Shown here piece after piece: positions 6,184-14,188 of a stretch of 16,874 nt of DNA. The position numbers and the translations under genes were made by a program. The notes beneath the pieces were generated by a model that worked only from the letters and a program-made list of their open reading frames with translations, had not been told where the DNA came from and searched no databases. Each line of letters starts with the position of its first letter. The first letter of the stretch is position 1. The stretch is from DTU078 sp002397345. GTDB lineage: Bacteria > Bacillota > Clostridia > Oscillospirales > CAG-272. Location of the stretch: NCBI GenBank assembly GCA_937875545.1, contig CALLYE010000010.1:1-16874 (forward strand). The letters are read 5' to 3'.

Positions 6184-7701
6184 ATGAATGACCACAATAA
6201 ATTAACAAACGCGGTCGGCGCGCCGATACCCGATAATGAAAATTCTATAACCGCGGGTCCGCGCGGGCCCGTGGTGTTCAACGACGTTTGGCTGATGGAA
6301 AAGATGGCGCATTTCAACCGCGAAGTTATACCCGAGCGGCGTATGCATGCAAAAGGCTGGGGCGCATACGGCAAACTGACCGTCACGCACGACATCAGCC
6401 GCTATACAAAAGCAAAGTGCCTGCAAAAAGGAGCGGTGACCGATGCGTTTATGCGGTTCTCCACCGTCGCGGGCGAACGCGGCGCGGCAGACTGCGAGCG
6501 CGACATACGCGGCACGGCGGTTAAATTCTACACCGACGACGGCAATTGGGATTTAGTAGGCAACAATACACCCAGCTTTTTCATACGCGACACGCACAAC
6601 TTTGCGTCGCTCAACCGCGCAATCAAGCGCGACCCGCAGACCGGACGGCGCAGCGCGCAGAATAACTGGGATTTTTGGACGTTGCTGCCAGAATGCCATC
6701 ACCAGATCACTATCACCATGAGCGACCGGGGCATACCCGCGTCGTTTCGCAATATGGACTTTTTCGGCTCGCACACTTTTGCGTTTTACAACGCCGATAA
6801 TAAACGCGTTTGGTGTAAATTCCATTTCAAGACAAAACAGGGCATCAAAAATCTTTCAAACGAGGAAGCCGCGAAGATCAACGGCGTCGATCGCGAATAT
6901 ATGGGTCGCGATCTGTTCGACGCAATCGAGCGCGGCGATTTCCCGAAGTGGACAATGTATGTGCAGATCATGACCGAGGAGCAGGCGAAAAACCATTATG
7001 AAAATCCCTTTGATATTACCAAGGTCTGGCGGCACGGCGAATATCCGCTCATCGAGGCGGGAACCTTCGAGCTGAACCGCAACCCTGAGAATTTTTTTGC
7101 TGAAGTCGAACAGTCGGCATTTTCACCCGCGCACGTCGTGCCGGGCATAGGATTTAGCCCCGATAAATTTTTACAGGGCAGATTATTTTCCTATGGCGAC
7201 GCGCAGCGTTACCGGCTGGGCGTTAACCACAACCTTATCCCCGTCAATCGCGCGAAGGTGGACGTGAGCGATAACCACCGCGATGGTACGATGCGCGTTG
7301 ACGGTAATTACGGCGCCACGCCCGCTTATACCCCGAACAGTTATGGTTTTTGGATGCCGCAGCCCGATGTTATGGAGCCGCCGCTCGAACTGGAGGGCGC
7401 AATGTACCGCTACGATGGCAAAGACGACCCGACCGACGACTGTTTTGCCGCGGGCGGCAACCTGTGGCGCATACTTACCGAGGATAAAAAACAGATCCTC
7501 ATCGACAACACTGTCGAAAGCATCGATCCTGTCACGACCAGCATAAAATATCGGCACGCCGTACATTGCTATCTCGCCGATCCCGAATACGGCGAGCGGT
7601 TCGCAAACGCGGCGGGGCTTAACATGGACTGCGTGCTGGAGCTGACACGCCTGACCAACGACGAGCTGAACGCCGCGACAATGAAGATGACTAAAAAATA
7701 A
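6184..7701 (+). CDS. katA: Monofunctional haem catalase
   Basis: This small-subunit (505-residue) haem catalase converts hydrogen peroxide to water and oxygen in the cytoplasm. All active-site elements are present: His55 in RRMHAKGWGAYG, the asparagine of VGNNTPSFF (residues 125-133), and the proximal haem ligand Tyr337 with Arg333 in RLFSYGDAQRYRLG. Length and collinearity suit the KatA clade, without the C-terminal flavodoxin-like domain of large catalases. The ATG at 6184 follows GGGGG at good spacing. It is monocistronic, convergent with the solute-binding lipoprotein gene, and ends before a strong hairpin. Catalase is not universal in obligate anaerobes, so it points to regular oxygen or peroxide exposure. 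Codons are GC-richer than in the AT-rich genes further right. Confidence 0.96.
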   Translation: MNDHNKLTNAVGAPIPDNENSITAGPRGPVVFNDVWLMEKMAHFNREVIPERRMHAKGWGAYGKLTVTHDISRYTKAKCLQKGAVTDAFMRFSTVAGERGAADCERDIRGTAVKFYTDDGNWDLVGNNTPSFFIRDTHNFASLNRAIKRDPQTGRRSAQNNWDFWTLLPECHHQITITMSDRGIPASFRNMDFFGSHTFAFYNADNKRVWCKFHFKTKQGIKNLSNEEAAKINGVDREYMGRDLFDAIERGDFPKWTMYVQIMTEEQAKNHYENPFDITKVWRHGEYPLIEAGTFELNRNPENFFAEVEQSAFSPAHVVPGIGFSPDKFLQGRLFSYGDAQRYRLGVNHNLIPVNRAKVDVSDNHRDGTMRVDGNYGATPAYTPNSYGFWMPQPDVMEPPLELEGAMYRYDGKDDPTDDCFAAGGNLWRILTEDKKQILIDNTVESIDPVTTSIKYRHAVHCYLADPEYGERFANAAGLNMDCVLELTRLTNDELNAATMKMTKK

Positions 7702-7810
7702 GGGTAAAATAAAGAGATTCAGCGGCGGATCCTATACTTATATTTAAATCCGATTATATCGCCATTATATACAAACTCCCATTAAATATCAAGTATAATT
7801 TTAACATGAT

Positions 7811-7872
7811 GCAAAATCGCGCCGCGCATATGGTCATTTAATTCCATATGTGCGGCGCGGTGTATTGCATAA
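7811..7872. terminator. Large bidirectional hairpin between katA and the lipoprotein gene
   Basis: CGCGCCGCGCATATGG (7820-7835) pairs with CCATATGTGCGGCGCG (7846-7861), 16 pairs with one G-U. An outer ATGCAA/TTGCAT stem (7811-7816 with 7867-7872) extends it. It lies between two converging genes. T-tracts are short, so it may act more as a transcription barrier or 3' stabiliser than a canonical terminator. The rest of 7702-7928 shows no gene. Confidence 0.7.
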
Positions 7873-7928
7873 TTATAAATAATTTTCTCTAAAGACGCGG
7901 GAGAGTGGATACGCCCGTCGCGGCTTTG

Positions 7929-9419
7929 TTACTGATCCAGCTTTTTAAAGGCTTCCACAAACTTTTCTATTTGTTTGGAAACGTTTTTTTCGTATTTTTT
8001 AATGGTCGAAACGTAGTTGGTATCCCGCTTTTGTATTATCGAGAACACCGCGTCGGAAGCGTTGCCCCAGTTGTAAATCGAGCCGGTATCATAAACGCGG
8101 GTGGAGAAAATAATATCAAGCATTTCACGGCTTTCCTCGTCGCGTGTGACTTTGGTATTGAGCGTAATGTCATAATACGCGTTTTTCAGCGTATAGGTCG
8201 ATTCCGCGCTCATCGCTTCGATCATGAAGCCCGCGAATTCCGGATCGACGGCGGTCGAGTTGGGTATCTCTATCGTGTTGCAGGTATACGAGTTGACGGT
8301 ATGATAATACGACGGCTGGTTCTCGTCATATTTTGGCATCGGAAGTATGCCGAAATCGGCTTCCATGCCGCGGTAGTTTTGGACGACACGCATCCTGACC
8401 CAGTTGAACAGCGTACGGTTTTCAGTGAATACAGGATCCTGCAGCATGTGGTATATATTGGAGTATTTCGAGCTGTAGTCGTGGCAGTTGAGAACAAGAT
8501 CTTTGTTGTACAGATATTTTGCAATCGCGTCAAATGCTCTTATGCTGATTTCGTCCTCAAGCGTGAATACCGGCAGCTTGTCGCTGTCCAGCGTTGCGAC
8601 ACGCCCGCCCAGCGCGTGTAAAAAGGAAATCGTCGCGTCAGCCTGCCAAACAAGCCCGAACTGGTCGGCGACAGTTATCTTTGAATCGCCGTCGAGATCC
8701 TTGCCCACACCCTGCCACATCTGGCAGAAGTTTTCGTATGTCCATTCGTTCTTATGTACGTATTCGTAAGGGTTAGGCAGATTATTGTCGGTCAGAACGC
8801 TTTTATTGAACAGCAGCGCGGCGGTCGCGTCGTCGTCAATGAGAATCATGTCGCCGGTGATGAAAAACACCTTGCCCATGACGGCGCTTTCTTTTACACA
8901 CTGCTGGTCATACCACGGTTTTGACAAATCCATCATGTCAACTTTCGTCAGGTCGACAAGATAACCGGTGGTGATGTTGGGTATCAGAGACTTCAGATAA
9001 TCGGTAACGATATGGTAATCGTCCGTACCGCCAAGCACTTCTTTTTTAGTCAGCTCGGTCAGCCCCGACTTAGCGATGCCATTTATCTTGACGTTGTACT
9101 TGTCCGATACATACAGGTTGCGTTTGTATACGGCGTCGTTGATCGGGTCGGCGTTCTCCTCGTCGGCGATAATGTCGCGCGAGCCCCAGTCCGCCCAGTC
9201 GCCGCCGCCCGGCAGCGAAACAAGGATACGGCACTCCGCGCCGTCCCAATTTTTTTCAGGCAGATCCGGATATATCTTGGTGTCAACCTCCGCGGTGTCA
9301 GTATCAGCCGCAGATTCGGTCCCGGTTGTATTCGCCGCGCCGTTCGCGCATGAAGCGGCGGCAAGAGTTACGGTAAGCAGTAATAGCAGTGTAATAAAAA
9401 GGCATGTAAACTTCCGCAT
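7929..9419 (-). CDS. Orphan ABC transporter solute-binding lipoprotein (family 1)
   Basis: This 496-residue lipoprotein should sit on the outer face of the membrane and bind a sugar or oligosaccharide. The signal peptide ends in a lipobox (LAAASC, lipidated Cys24) followed by a Ser/Thr/Asp/Glu-rich spacer. The mature part resembles family 1 extracellular solute-binding proteins of Clostridia, for example YKRNLYVSDKYNVKI near the start and DDDATAALLFNKSVL in the middle. No permease or ATPase gene lies beside it, so it either serves a distant transporter or acts as a free-standing binding protein. The ATG at 9419 is preceded by AGGGGGA. It has its own promoter divergent from ku and ends at the shared hairpin with katA. 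Ligand unknown. Confidence 0.82.
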   Translation of the reverse strand: MRKFTCLFITLLLLLTVTLAAASCANGAANTTGTESAADTDTAEVDTKIYPDLPEKNWDGAECRILVSLPGGGDWADWGSRDIIADEENADPINDAVYKRNLYVSDKYNVKINGIAKSGLTELTKKEVLGGTDDYHIVTDYLKSLIPNITTGYLVDLTKVDMMDLSKPWYDQQCVKESAVMGKVFFITGDMILIDDDATAALLFNKSVLTDNNLPNPYEYVHKNEWTYENFCQMWQGVGKDLDGDSKITVADQFGLVWQADATISFLHALGGRVATLDSDKLPVFTLEDEISIRAFDAIAKYLYNKDLVLNCHDYSSKYSNIYHMLQDPVFTENRTLFNWVRMRVVQNYRGMEADFGILPMPKYDENQPSYYHTVNSYTCNTIEIPNSTAVDPEFAGFMIEAMSAESTYTLKNAYYDITLNTKVTRDEESREMLDIIFSTRVYDTGSIYNWGNASDAVFSIIQKRDTNYVSTIKKYEKNVSKQIEKFVEAFKKLDQ

Positions 9420-9461
9420 ATCGGTTCCCCCTGATATATAGTTGTATAGATTGTATTAATT

Positions 9462-9490
9462 ATATTATCACATATAAATGTGCTTGTCAA
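9462..9490 (-). promoter_or_regulatory. Sigma-A promoter for the solute-binding lipoprotein gene
   Basis: Minus-strand TTGACA (9490-9485) is a perfect -35 box, 17 bp from TAATAT (9467-9462). A TG element precedes the -10. Distance to the ATG is about 43 bp. Confidence 0.65.
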
Positions 9491-9601
9491 TATCATATAA
9501 TATTTAAATATATTATGTCATCATAATAATTTTTAAGAAAACAAAATAATCTGCATACTTAAAATTCAATAGGAAACACTAAAATTCAGAGGTGTTTTAC
9601 T

Positions 9602-10375
9602 ATGATATCACGAAAATCCGTTTTAACTTTCGGTATGGTCGCGATCCCGATTGCGATGTATACAGCCACGCAGGATAACGATATACATTTCAATCAGCTT
9701 CACAAGGAAGACAACAGCCGTATTCGCTATAAAAAGACCTGCGCTCACTGCGGCAAGGAGATTGTCACGGAAGATATTGTCAAGGGCTTCGAATACGATG
9801 ACGACAAATATGTCGTAATAACCGATGATGAGATTGAAAAAATAAAGACAGAAAAAGAAAAGTCCATTCAAATCCTCCACTTCGCCCAGTTAAATCAGAT
9901 TTCTCCCGTCTATTACGATAAAACCTATCAGGCAGTGCCGGAGACGGGCGGTGAAAAGGCATTCGAGCTGCTCCGCGCGTCATTGATGGCCGAGCAAAAA
10001 ATCGCTGTTGGCAAAGCTGTAATGGGTACTAAAGATACGCTGATGGCTATCATTCCACGAGAGGACGGCATTCTCATTTCCACAATGTTTTATGCCGATG
10101 ACATCCGCGAGCTTCAAAAGCAGTATGCAAAGCCGGAGGTATCGGAAGCGGAATTGAATATGGCGAAAGTATTAATAAATTCTATGGATACGCCGTTCGA
10201 TCCCTCCAAATATAAAGATGAATACCAGACCAAGCTGCGCGAGCTTATCGAGCAGAAAATTTCCGGCAATACGATCGTCGCCGCGGAGCCCGAAAAAACC
10301 GGTAAATTTGTCGACCTCATGGAAGCGCTTAAAGCCAGCGTCGAGAACGCTAAAAAAGAAAAGGAAACGGCGTGA
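9602..10375 (+). CDS. ku: Bacterial Ku, NHEJ DNA-end-binding protein
   Basis: This 257-residue protein matches bacterial Ku, the homodimer that threads onto double-strand break ends and recruits LigD. The order is typical: SVLTFGMVAIPIAMYTAT at the N-terminus, IHFNQLHKED, then the KKTCAHCGKEI segment with a CxxC (Cys47, Cys50). The core beta-barrel and a lysine-rich C-terminal tail (ENAKKEKETA) follow. Length is usual for single-domain bacterial Ku. The ATG at 9602 has AGAGGTG eight bases upstream. Its TGA overlaps the GTG of ligD (GTGA), so the two are translated together. In B. subtilis the equivalent pair is made in the forespore under sigma-G; no confident sigma-G promoter could be assigned here. 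Confidence 0.96.
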   Translation: MISRKSVLTFGMVAIPIAMYTATQDNDIHFNQLHKEDNSRIRYKKTCAHCGKEIVTEDIVKGFEYDDDKYVVITDDEIEKIKTEKEKSIQILHFAQLNQISPVYYDKTYQAVPETGGEKAFELLRASLMAEQKIAVGKAVMGTKDTLMAIIPREDGILISTMFYADDIRELQKQYAKPEVSEAELNMAKVLINSMDTPFDPSKYKDEYQTKLRELIEQKISGNTIVAAEPEKTGKFVDLMEALKASVENAKKEKETA

Positions 10376-12801
10376 CTGTCATGAGCCAGCCCCTCAGCGA
10401 ATATAACCGAAAAAGAAATTTTTCAAATACCGGCGAACCCGAAGGCGTAACAGACGCCTCCGGCGAATCTCTCCGGTTTGTTGTACAGCATCATATTGCG
10501 CGAAACGATCATTATGACTTTCGTCTTGAGTGGAACGGAACTCTTTTAAGCTGGGCGGTTCCAAAAGGACCGTCTTTCGACACGAAAGACAAACGGCTTG
10601 CTATGCGTGTGGAGGACCACCCTCTTGAATACAGGAACTTCGAGGGCACAATTCCCAAGGGCGAATATGGCGGCGGAACGGTAATGCTGTGGGACGAGGG
10701 CATATGGGAACCGCTCGTTGATGTTGACAAGGGGCTAAATGAAGGCTCGTTAAAATTTGTTCTTAAAGGTAAAAGGCTCAAAGGCAAATGGGCTATGGTT
10801 CGCATGAAAGCAAAGGCCGGCGACAAAGGGGATAACTGGCTTTTGCTGAAAGAAAAAGACGAGTATGCCAAAACCGGCGATGGGATTATGGTATTTAATA
10901 CCAGCGTACGCACCGGACGAACCATGGCGGAAATCGAGCGCGGAGAGATCGGAAAGATCACCAAAAATCCATTCCAAAAAGCCGACCCGCAGCTCGCAAA
11001 GCTCGTCAGCGCCATTCCCGGGGGCGAGGGATGGATTTATGAGCTGAAATACGACGGATATAGGATTTTAGCATTTATAGAGGGCGGCGGCGTCCGGCTG
11101 ATGACCCGTAACAACAATGATTATACCCACCGGTTCGGCAGTATCGCGGATTCGCTCCTTGACTTGGCTGCCGGAAGGGCTATGGTACTCGACGGCGAAA
11201 TGGCGGTAACAGATGAGTCCGGCAAGACGGATTTTCAGGCTTTGCAAAATTACATGAAAAATCCCTCGAGCCGAAATCTCACATATATTATCTTCGATAT
11301 CCTCGCGCTGGACGGGGATGACCTTCGGGGACAGCCGCTCATTCAAAGAAAAGCGTTATTATCCAGCCTGTTTGAAGGCGCCCCCGAAAATCTCCGTTAC
11401 AGCAGACATATCGAAAGCAACGCGGAAGAAAGTTTCAGAGCAACCTGCGAATTGGGCATGGAAGGGATCGTCGGAAAAAAGGCTGATTCCGTATACAGCG
11501 GCTCGAGAAACGGCGATTGGATAAAGCTGAAATGTGATAAAAGACAGGAATTTGTCATCGGAGGATACACGCTTTCCGATAAAAAAACAAGCGGCGTAAG
11601 CTCGCTGCTGCTTGGCTTTTATGAATACGGAGATTTAATTTATGCCGGTCGCGCCGGCACAGGTTTAAGCGAATCAGACGAAAAAAAGCTTGAGCTGAAA
11701 TTCATCAATTTAGTCAGACCCGAGCCGCCCTTTAAAAACGCGCCCGCAGCCAGACCGGATGAAAAGATCACCTGGCTGCGACCAGAGCTGGTCGCGGAAA
11801 TTAAATATACCGAGCTGACAAAAGAAGGGCTGCTTCGGCAGGCCAGCTTCAAGGGCTTGCGCACAGACAAGGAACCCGAAGCTGTAATAAAAGAACAACC
11901 GGATTTGCCCGAAGAATTGGAGAAAACGATGGTGGCTGGCGAAAACAGTGTCGTTATCGAAGGGGTGAAGATCACCAACCCCGATAAGGTGATGTATGAC
12001 AATCCCCCGATTACAAAAGAAGATGTAGTCCGTTATTATTCGCAGGTCGCGGAGCGTATGCTGCCGTATCTGAAACGCCGGATTTTAAGCATAGTGCGCT
12101 GCCCGAAAGGAATAACACAATCCTGTTTTTATAAAAAGCACCCCAGTCCGGGCAGCAAGGGAATATTTACAATATCTGTCCGAAACAGCGACGGCGAAAC
12201 AGAGGAATATTTTTATATCGAGGATAAATCCGGTCTTATCTCGGAAGCGCAGATGGGCACACTGGAATTTCATGTCTGGGGAAGCCGCGCGGACGAACTT
12301 GAAAAACCGGACATGATGGTATTTGATCTTGACCCGGACGAGGGAATGGAGCTGGATATCGTACGGCAGGGCGTGAAGGATATTAAAGCTATCCTCACAG
12401 AACTTTCTCTTAATTCGTATCTTAAGACCAGCGGAGGCAAAGGGTACCATGTGGTCGTACCGTTTAAGCCCACCGTTTCATGGGACATGTTCCATGATTT
12501 CGCCAAGCGTGTCGCCGAAGTTATGGAGAATAAATGGCCTGACCGCTATACGAGCAACATAAGGAAAGCTAAGCGTACAAACAAGATATTCATCGACTGG
12601 ATTCGCAACGGACGAGGCGCCACAAGCATCACCCCCTATTCTATCAGGGCGAGGGAAGGCGCTTGTGTATCCATGCCCATAAGCTGGGACGAGCTTGATA
12701 CCGTGGCTCCCAACGGTATCGATTATAAAAGCGCGCTGGACAGGCTTGGTGGCGACGACCCCTGGAAGGACTTTTTCCAAAATGAACAACTGCTGAAATA
12801 A
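10372..12801 (+). CDS. ligD: ATP-dependent NHEJ ligase LigD (PE-LIG-POL)
   Basis: This 809-residue multidomain enzyme processes and seals double-strand breaks held by Ku. The 3'-phosphoesterase domain (residues about 12-170) has HHIARNDHYDFRLE and VEDHPLEY, with its metal-binding histidines. The ATP-dependent ligase domain (about 200-500) has nucleotidyl-acceptor Lys226 in ELKYDGYR, LDGEMAV, GMEGIVGKK and WIKLK. The primase-polymerase domain (about 530-809) has HVWGSR, the metal pair Asp652/Asp654 in FDLDPDEG, TSGGKGYHVV and Asp742. The PE-LIG-POL order is that of Pseudomonas LigD; B. subtilis LigD lacks PE. The GTG at 10372 has AAGGAA at correct spacing and overlaps the ku stop; an ATG at 10381 is the alternative. 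All three activities look intact. Confidence 0.96.
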   Translation: MTVMSQPLSEYNRKRNFSNTGEPEGVTDASGESLRFVVQHHIARNDHYDFRLEWNGTLLSWAVPKGPSFDTKDKRLAMRVEDHPLEYRNFEGTIPKGEYGGGTVMLWDEGIWEPLVDVDKGLNEGSLKFVLKGKRLKGKWAMVRMKAKAGDKGDNWLLLKEKDEYAKTGDGIMVFNTSVRTGRTMAEIERGEIGKITKNPFQKADPQLAKLVSAIPGGEGWIYELKYDGYRILAFIEGGGVRLMTRNNNDYTHRFGSIADSLLDLAAGRAMVLDGEMAVTDESGKTDFQALQNYMKNPSSRNLTYIIFDILALDGDDLRGQPLIQRKALLSSLFEGAPENLRYSRHIESNAEESFRATCELGMEGIVGKKADSVYSGSRNGDWIKLKCDKRQEFVIGGYTLSDKKTSGVSSLLLGFYEYGDLIYAGRAGTGLSESDEKKLELKFINLVRPEPPFKNAPAARPDEKITWLRPELVAEIKYTELTKEGLLRQASFKGLRTDKEPEAVIKEQPDLPEELEKTMVAGENSVVIEGVKITNPDKVMYDNPPITKEDVVRYYSQVAERMLPYLKRRILSIVRCPKGITQSCFYKKHPSPGSKGIFTISVRNSDGETEEYFYIEDKSGLISEAQMGTLEFHVWGSRADELEKPDMMVFDLDPDEGMELDIVRQGVKDIKAILTELSLNSYLKTSGGKGYHVVVPFKPTVSWDMFHDFAKRVAEVMENKWPDRYTSNIRKAKRTNKIFIDWIRNGRGATSITPYSIRAREGACVSMPISWDELDTVAPNGIDYKSALDRLGGDDPWKDFFQNEQLLK

Positions 12802-12816
12802 CGACGCAAATAAAAT

Positions 12817-12856
12817 AACCGCCAGCGAGATCTGACGGTTGGTTTTTTATTTTGTT
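12817..12856 (+). terminator. Rho-independent terminator of ku-ligD
   Basis: AACCGCCAG (12817-12825) pairs with CTGACGGTT (12832-12840) with one mismatch, followed by GGTTTTTTATTTTG. It lies 15 bp after the ligD stop. Confidence 0.75.
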
Positions 12857-12866
12857 AAAATTAATA

Positions 12867-13460
12867 TTACTTCACTTTCACAACGCAAGGCGTCGAGGAA
12901 AATCCTTCCCAGCAGGGATTTTCTTTGAAAATCAGCCGAATCATAGGGCGCATACCGGGATTATCATCCTTTTCAGAAGCAAAACTGATTAGCCCGATAT
13001 TTTTACCTCCTGTTAACATAAGCCCTTTGTTTTCCAGAGTGTCATCTAACCATTCTGTTACAATATCGGTTATGTCAATTTCCGTATAACAAAGATAGAC
13101 AGTATTAATAAATTTTATATTTTTATCAAAGTCCGTCTTTGGGAGCGGATATTGACAGCTTTGCATACTAAAGAATTCTAATAACGGAGATACGCTGTAA
13201 TACCCATGATAACCGAATTCTTCACTGTAACCGCGCTCCTCCTGACAAAAATATTTTATCGTCGGATATTTAAAAAGAATAAGTTTTGCACTTATTAAAT
13301 GTTTAATACATAAATAAAGCGGGAAATCAAAATACAAGCAGCTTATATAATTATTGCGTCCGCCTAAAAGCAATAATTTATTATTAGTACAACAATTCTT
13401 TGAAAAGCTGACAGAAGCTTTACATGTTAAATCCAGTATACTTATTTTATATTCCTCCAT
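12867..13460 (-). CDS. DNRLRE domain-like surface protein
   Basis: This 197-residue protein resembles DNRLRE-type beta-sandwich domains found in surface and spore-associated proteins of Firmicutes. Visible hallmarks are an early Cys/Ser strand, HLISAKLILFKYP, then the paired endings IDITDIVTEWLDDTLENKGL and MRPMIRLIF. These match the family pattern of I-SAKL-L, V--W and N-GL---, then RP-L-I-Y. There is no signal peptide or membrane helix, so it is either intracellular (for instance a spore-layer component) or exported by another route. Codon use is clearly more AT-rich than in ligD or katA. The ATG at 13460 has only a weak AGAAG upstream; a good GGAGG lies just inside the frame, with no normal start after it. 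The stop of a 30-codon frame lies one base before the ATG. Confidence 0.55.
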   Translation of the reverse strand: MEEYKISILDLTCKASVSFSKNCCTNNKLLLLGGRNNYISCLYFDFPLYLCIKHLISAKLILFKYPTIKYFCQEERGYSEEFGYHGYYSVSPLLEFFSMQSCQYPLPKTDFDKNIKFINTVYLCYTEIDITDIVTEWLDDTLENKGLMLTGGKNIGLISFASEKDDNPGMRPMIRLIFKENPCWEGFSSTPCVVKVK

Positions 13461-13461
13461 T

Positions 13462-13554
13462 TTATATTCTTCTTATATTCTTCCATTGTATTATATGCAA
13501 TAACGCCTGCCCGGGCGATACAGCCAATACCGGGACATTTGTGCTATCGGTCAC
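13462..13554 (-). other. Short ORF or gene remnant directly upstream of the DNRLRE gene
   Basis: A GTG at 13554 opens a 30-codon frame beginning TDSTNVPVLAVSPGQALLHI, which reads like genuine coding sequence. Its TAA lies one base before the DNRLRE ATG. It may be a coupled leader peptide or the end of a truncated partner gene; no family was recognised. Confidence 0.3.
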
Positions 13555-13577
13555 AATAAAATTCTTTTTGAATAAAA

Positions 13578-13614
13578 TATAATTAGAAAGTTCGCTTGAT
13601 AACTTTCTAATTAT
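13578..13614. promoter_or_regulatory. TATAAT box overlapping a perfect 14-bp inverted repeat
   Basis: A consensus TATAAT (13578-13583) runs into the left arm ATAATTAGAAAGTT (13579-13592). This arm is exactly complementary to AACTTTCTAATTAT (13601-13614) across an 8-nt loop. The repeat ends about six bases before the TAAGGAG site of the 101-residue gene. Placement across the likely promoter suggests an operator; if transcribed it would sit directly before the ribosome site. No clear -35 was found. Confidence 0.5.
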
Positions 13615-13635
13615 TAATATTAAGGAGTTGTAATT

Positions 13636-13941
13636 GTGGCAATTAATGTAACTGTAACTACTGCAGAGGCATTTGATACGATTACTCAAAATGGGTTTTT
13701 AGATATCACATTCACCAACACCAATGAATTCACCTATGCTGCCAGCAATGTATATTACTATGCACTGCTCACAGATTCATCCGTACCAGCGCTCACTCAG
13801 GAAGTTACCTTTAAAGTTAACTATACCCAAGGCGGTACAATTGACGCCGACACTTCCAAGACATTTACGATTGAAAATACCCTCAATTTAGTGCCTGTCA
13901 TTACCGGAGACGACGGAAGAATATTATATAAAGCCGCATAA
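13636..13941 (+). CDS. Small beta-rich protein of unknown function
   Basis: This 101-residue protein starts at GTG 13636 with TAAGGAG nine to ten bases upstream. I recognise no family. The sequence is rich in Thr, Val, Asn and Tyr with alternating hydrophobic residues (AINVTVTTAEAFDTI, VTFKVNYTQGG, KTFTIENTLNLVPV). That fits an all-beta, immunoglobulin-like or pilin/spore-appendage-like fold. It has no signal peptide, no cysteine and no membrane segment. It is divergent from the DNRLRE gene and shares its AT-rich composition, so the two may form one locus for a surface or spore structure; this is inference. A UUCG-loop hairpin lies 20 bp after the stop. Confidence 0.7.
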   Translation: MAINVTVTTAEAFDTITQNGFLDITFTNTNEFTYAASNVYYYALLTDSSVPALTQEVTFKVNYTQGGTIDADTSKTFTIENTLNLVPVITGDDGRILYKAA

Positions 13942-13960
13942 AATTTGATATTATAACAAA

Positions 13961-13980
13961 ATCCACCCTTCGGGGTGGAT
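13961..13980 (+). terminator. UUCG-tetraloop hairpin after the 101-residue gene
   Basis: ATCCACCC and GGGTGGAT form a perfect 8-bp stem closed by TTCG. A following T-run is lacking (ATAATAG), so termination is likely but not certain. Confidence 0.55.
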
Positions 13981-14000
13981 ATAATAGTTCGTTATAAAAA

Positions 14001-14125
14001 GCAGCCGCCCTTATGGGTGAGGGACCCATAAAGGCGGCGCAATTGCGCATAATCGACAAGCATCAGAACGACTTACATAATAATTTAGTTAAAAGTCTTT
14101 GCGCAGCTTTCTTCAGAAAGCGCGT
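14001..14125. other. Hairpin-rich stretch without a convincing gene
   Basis: Three further structures lie here. A 16-bp stem at 14001-14018/14024-14040 has one mismatch and one bulge. A perfect 12-bp palindrome GCGCAATTGCGC lies at 14037-14048. A hairpin GCGCAGCTTTC/GAAAGCGCG lies at 14101-14125 with a TTCA loop. A 60-codon frame through this stretch has no recognisable family, and its start sits inside the first stem. A structured RNA or a miniature mobile element are the main alternatives to plain spacer. Confidence 0.45.
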
Positions 14126-14154
14126 TCCCTTTCAATTGAACTTTATCTTCAATC

Positions 14155-14180
14155 AAAATCCACCCTCCGAGTTGGATTTT
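14155..14180 (-). terminator. Hairpin after the YyaL-type gene, similar to the one at 13961
   Basis: AAAATCCA (14155-14162) pairs exactly with TGGATTTT (14173-14180). On the minus strand it follows the stop of the YyaL-type gene by 8 bp and ends in TTTTGATTG, as expected of a terminator. Its left half (CAAAATCCACCCT) is identical to the sequence at 13957-13969. Confidence 0.6.
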
Positions 14181-14188
14181 CAGCCGCA

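Noticed and set aside
9560..9600. A GCATA followed by CACTAAA upstream of ku, resembling a sigma-G promoter.
   Set aside because: The spacing (19 bp) is too long and the -10 match is poor, so it was not annotated despite the known sigma-G control in B. subtilis.
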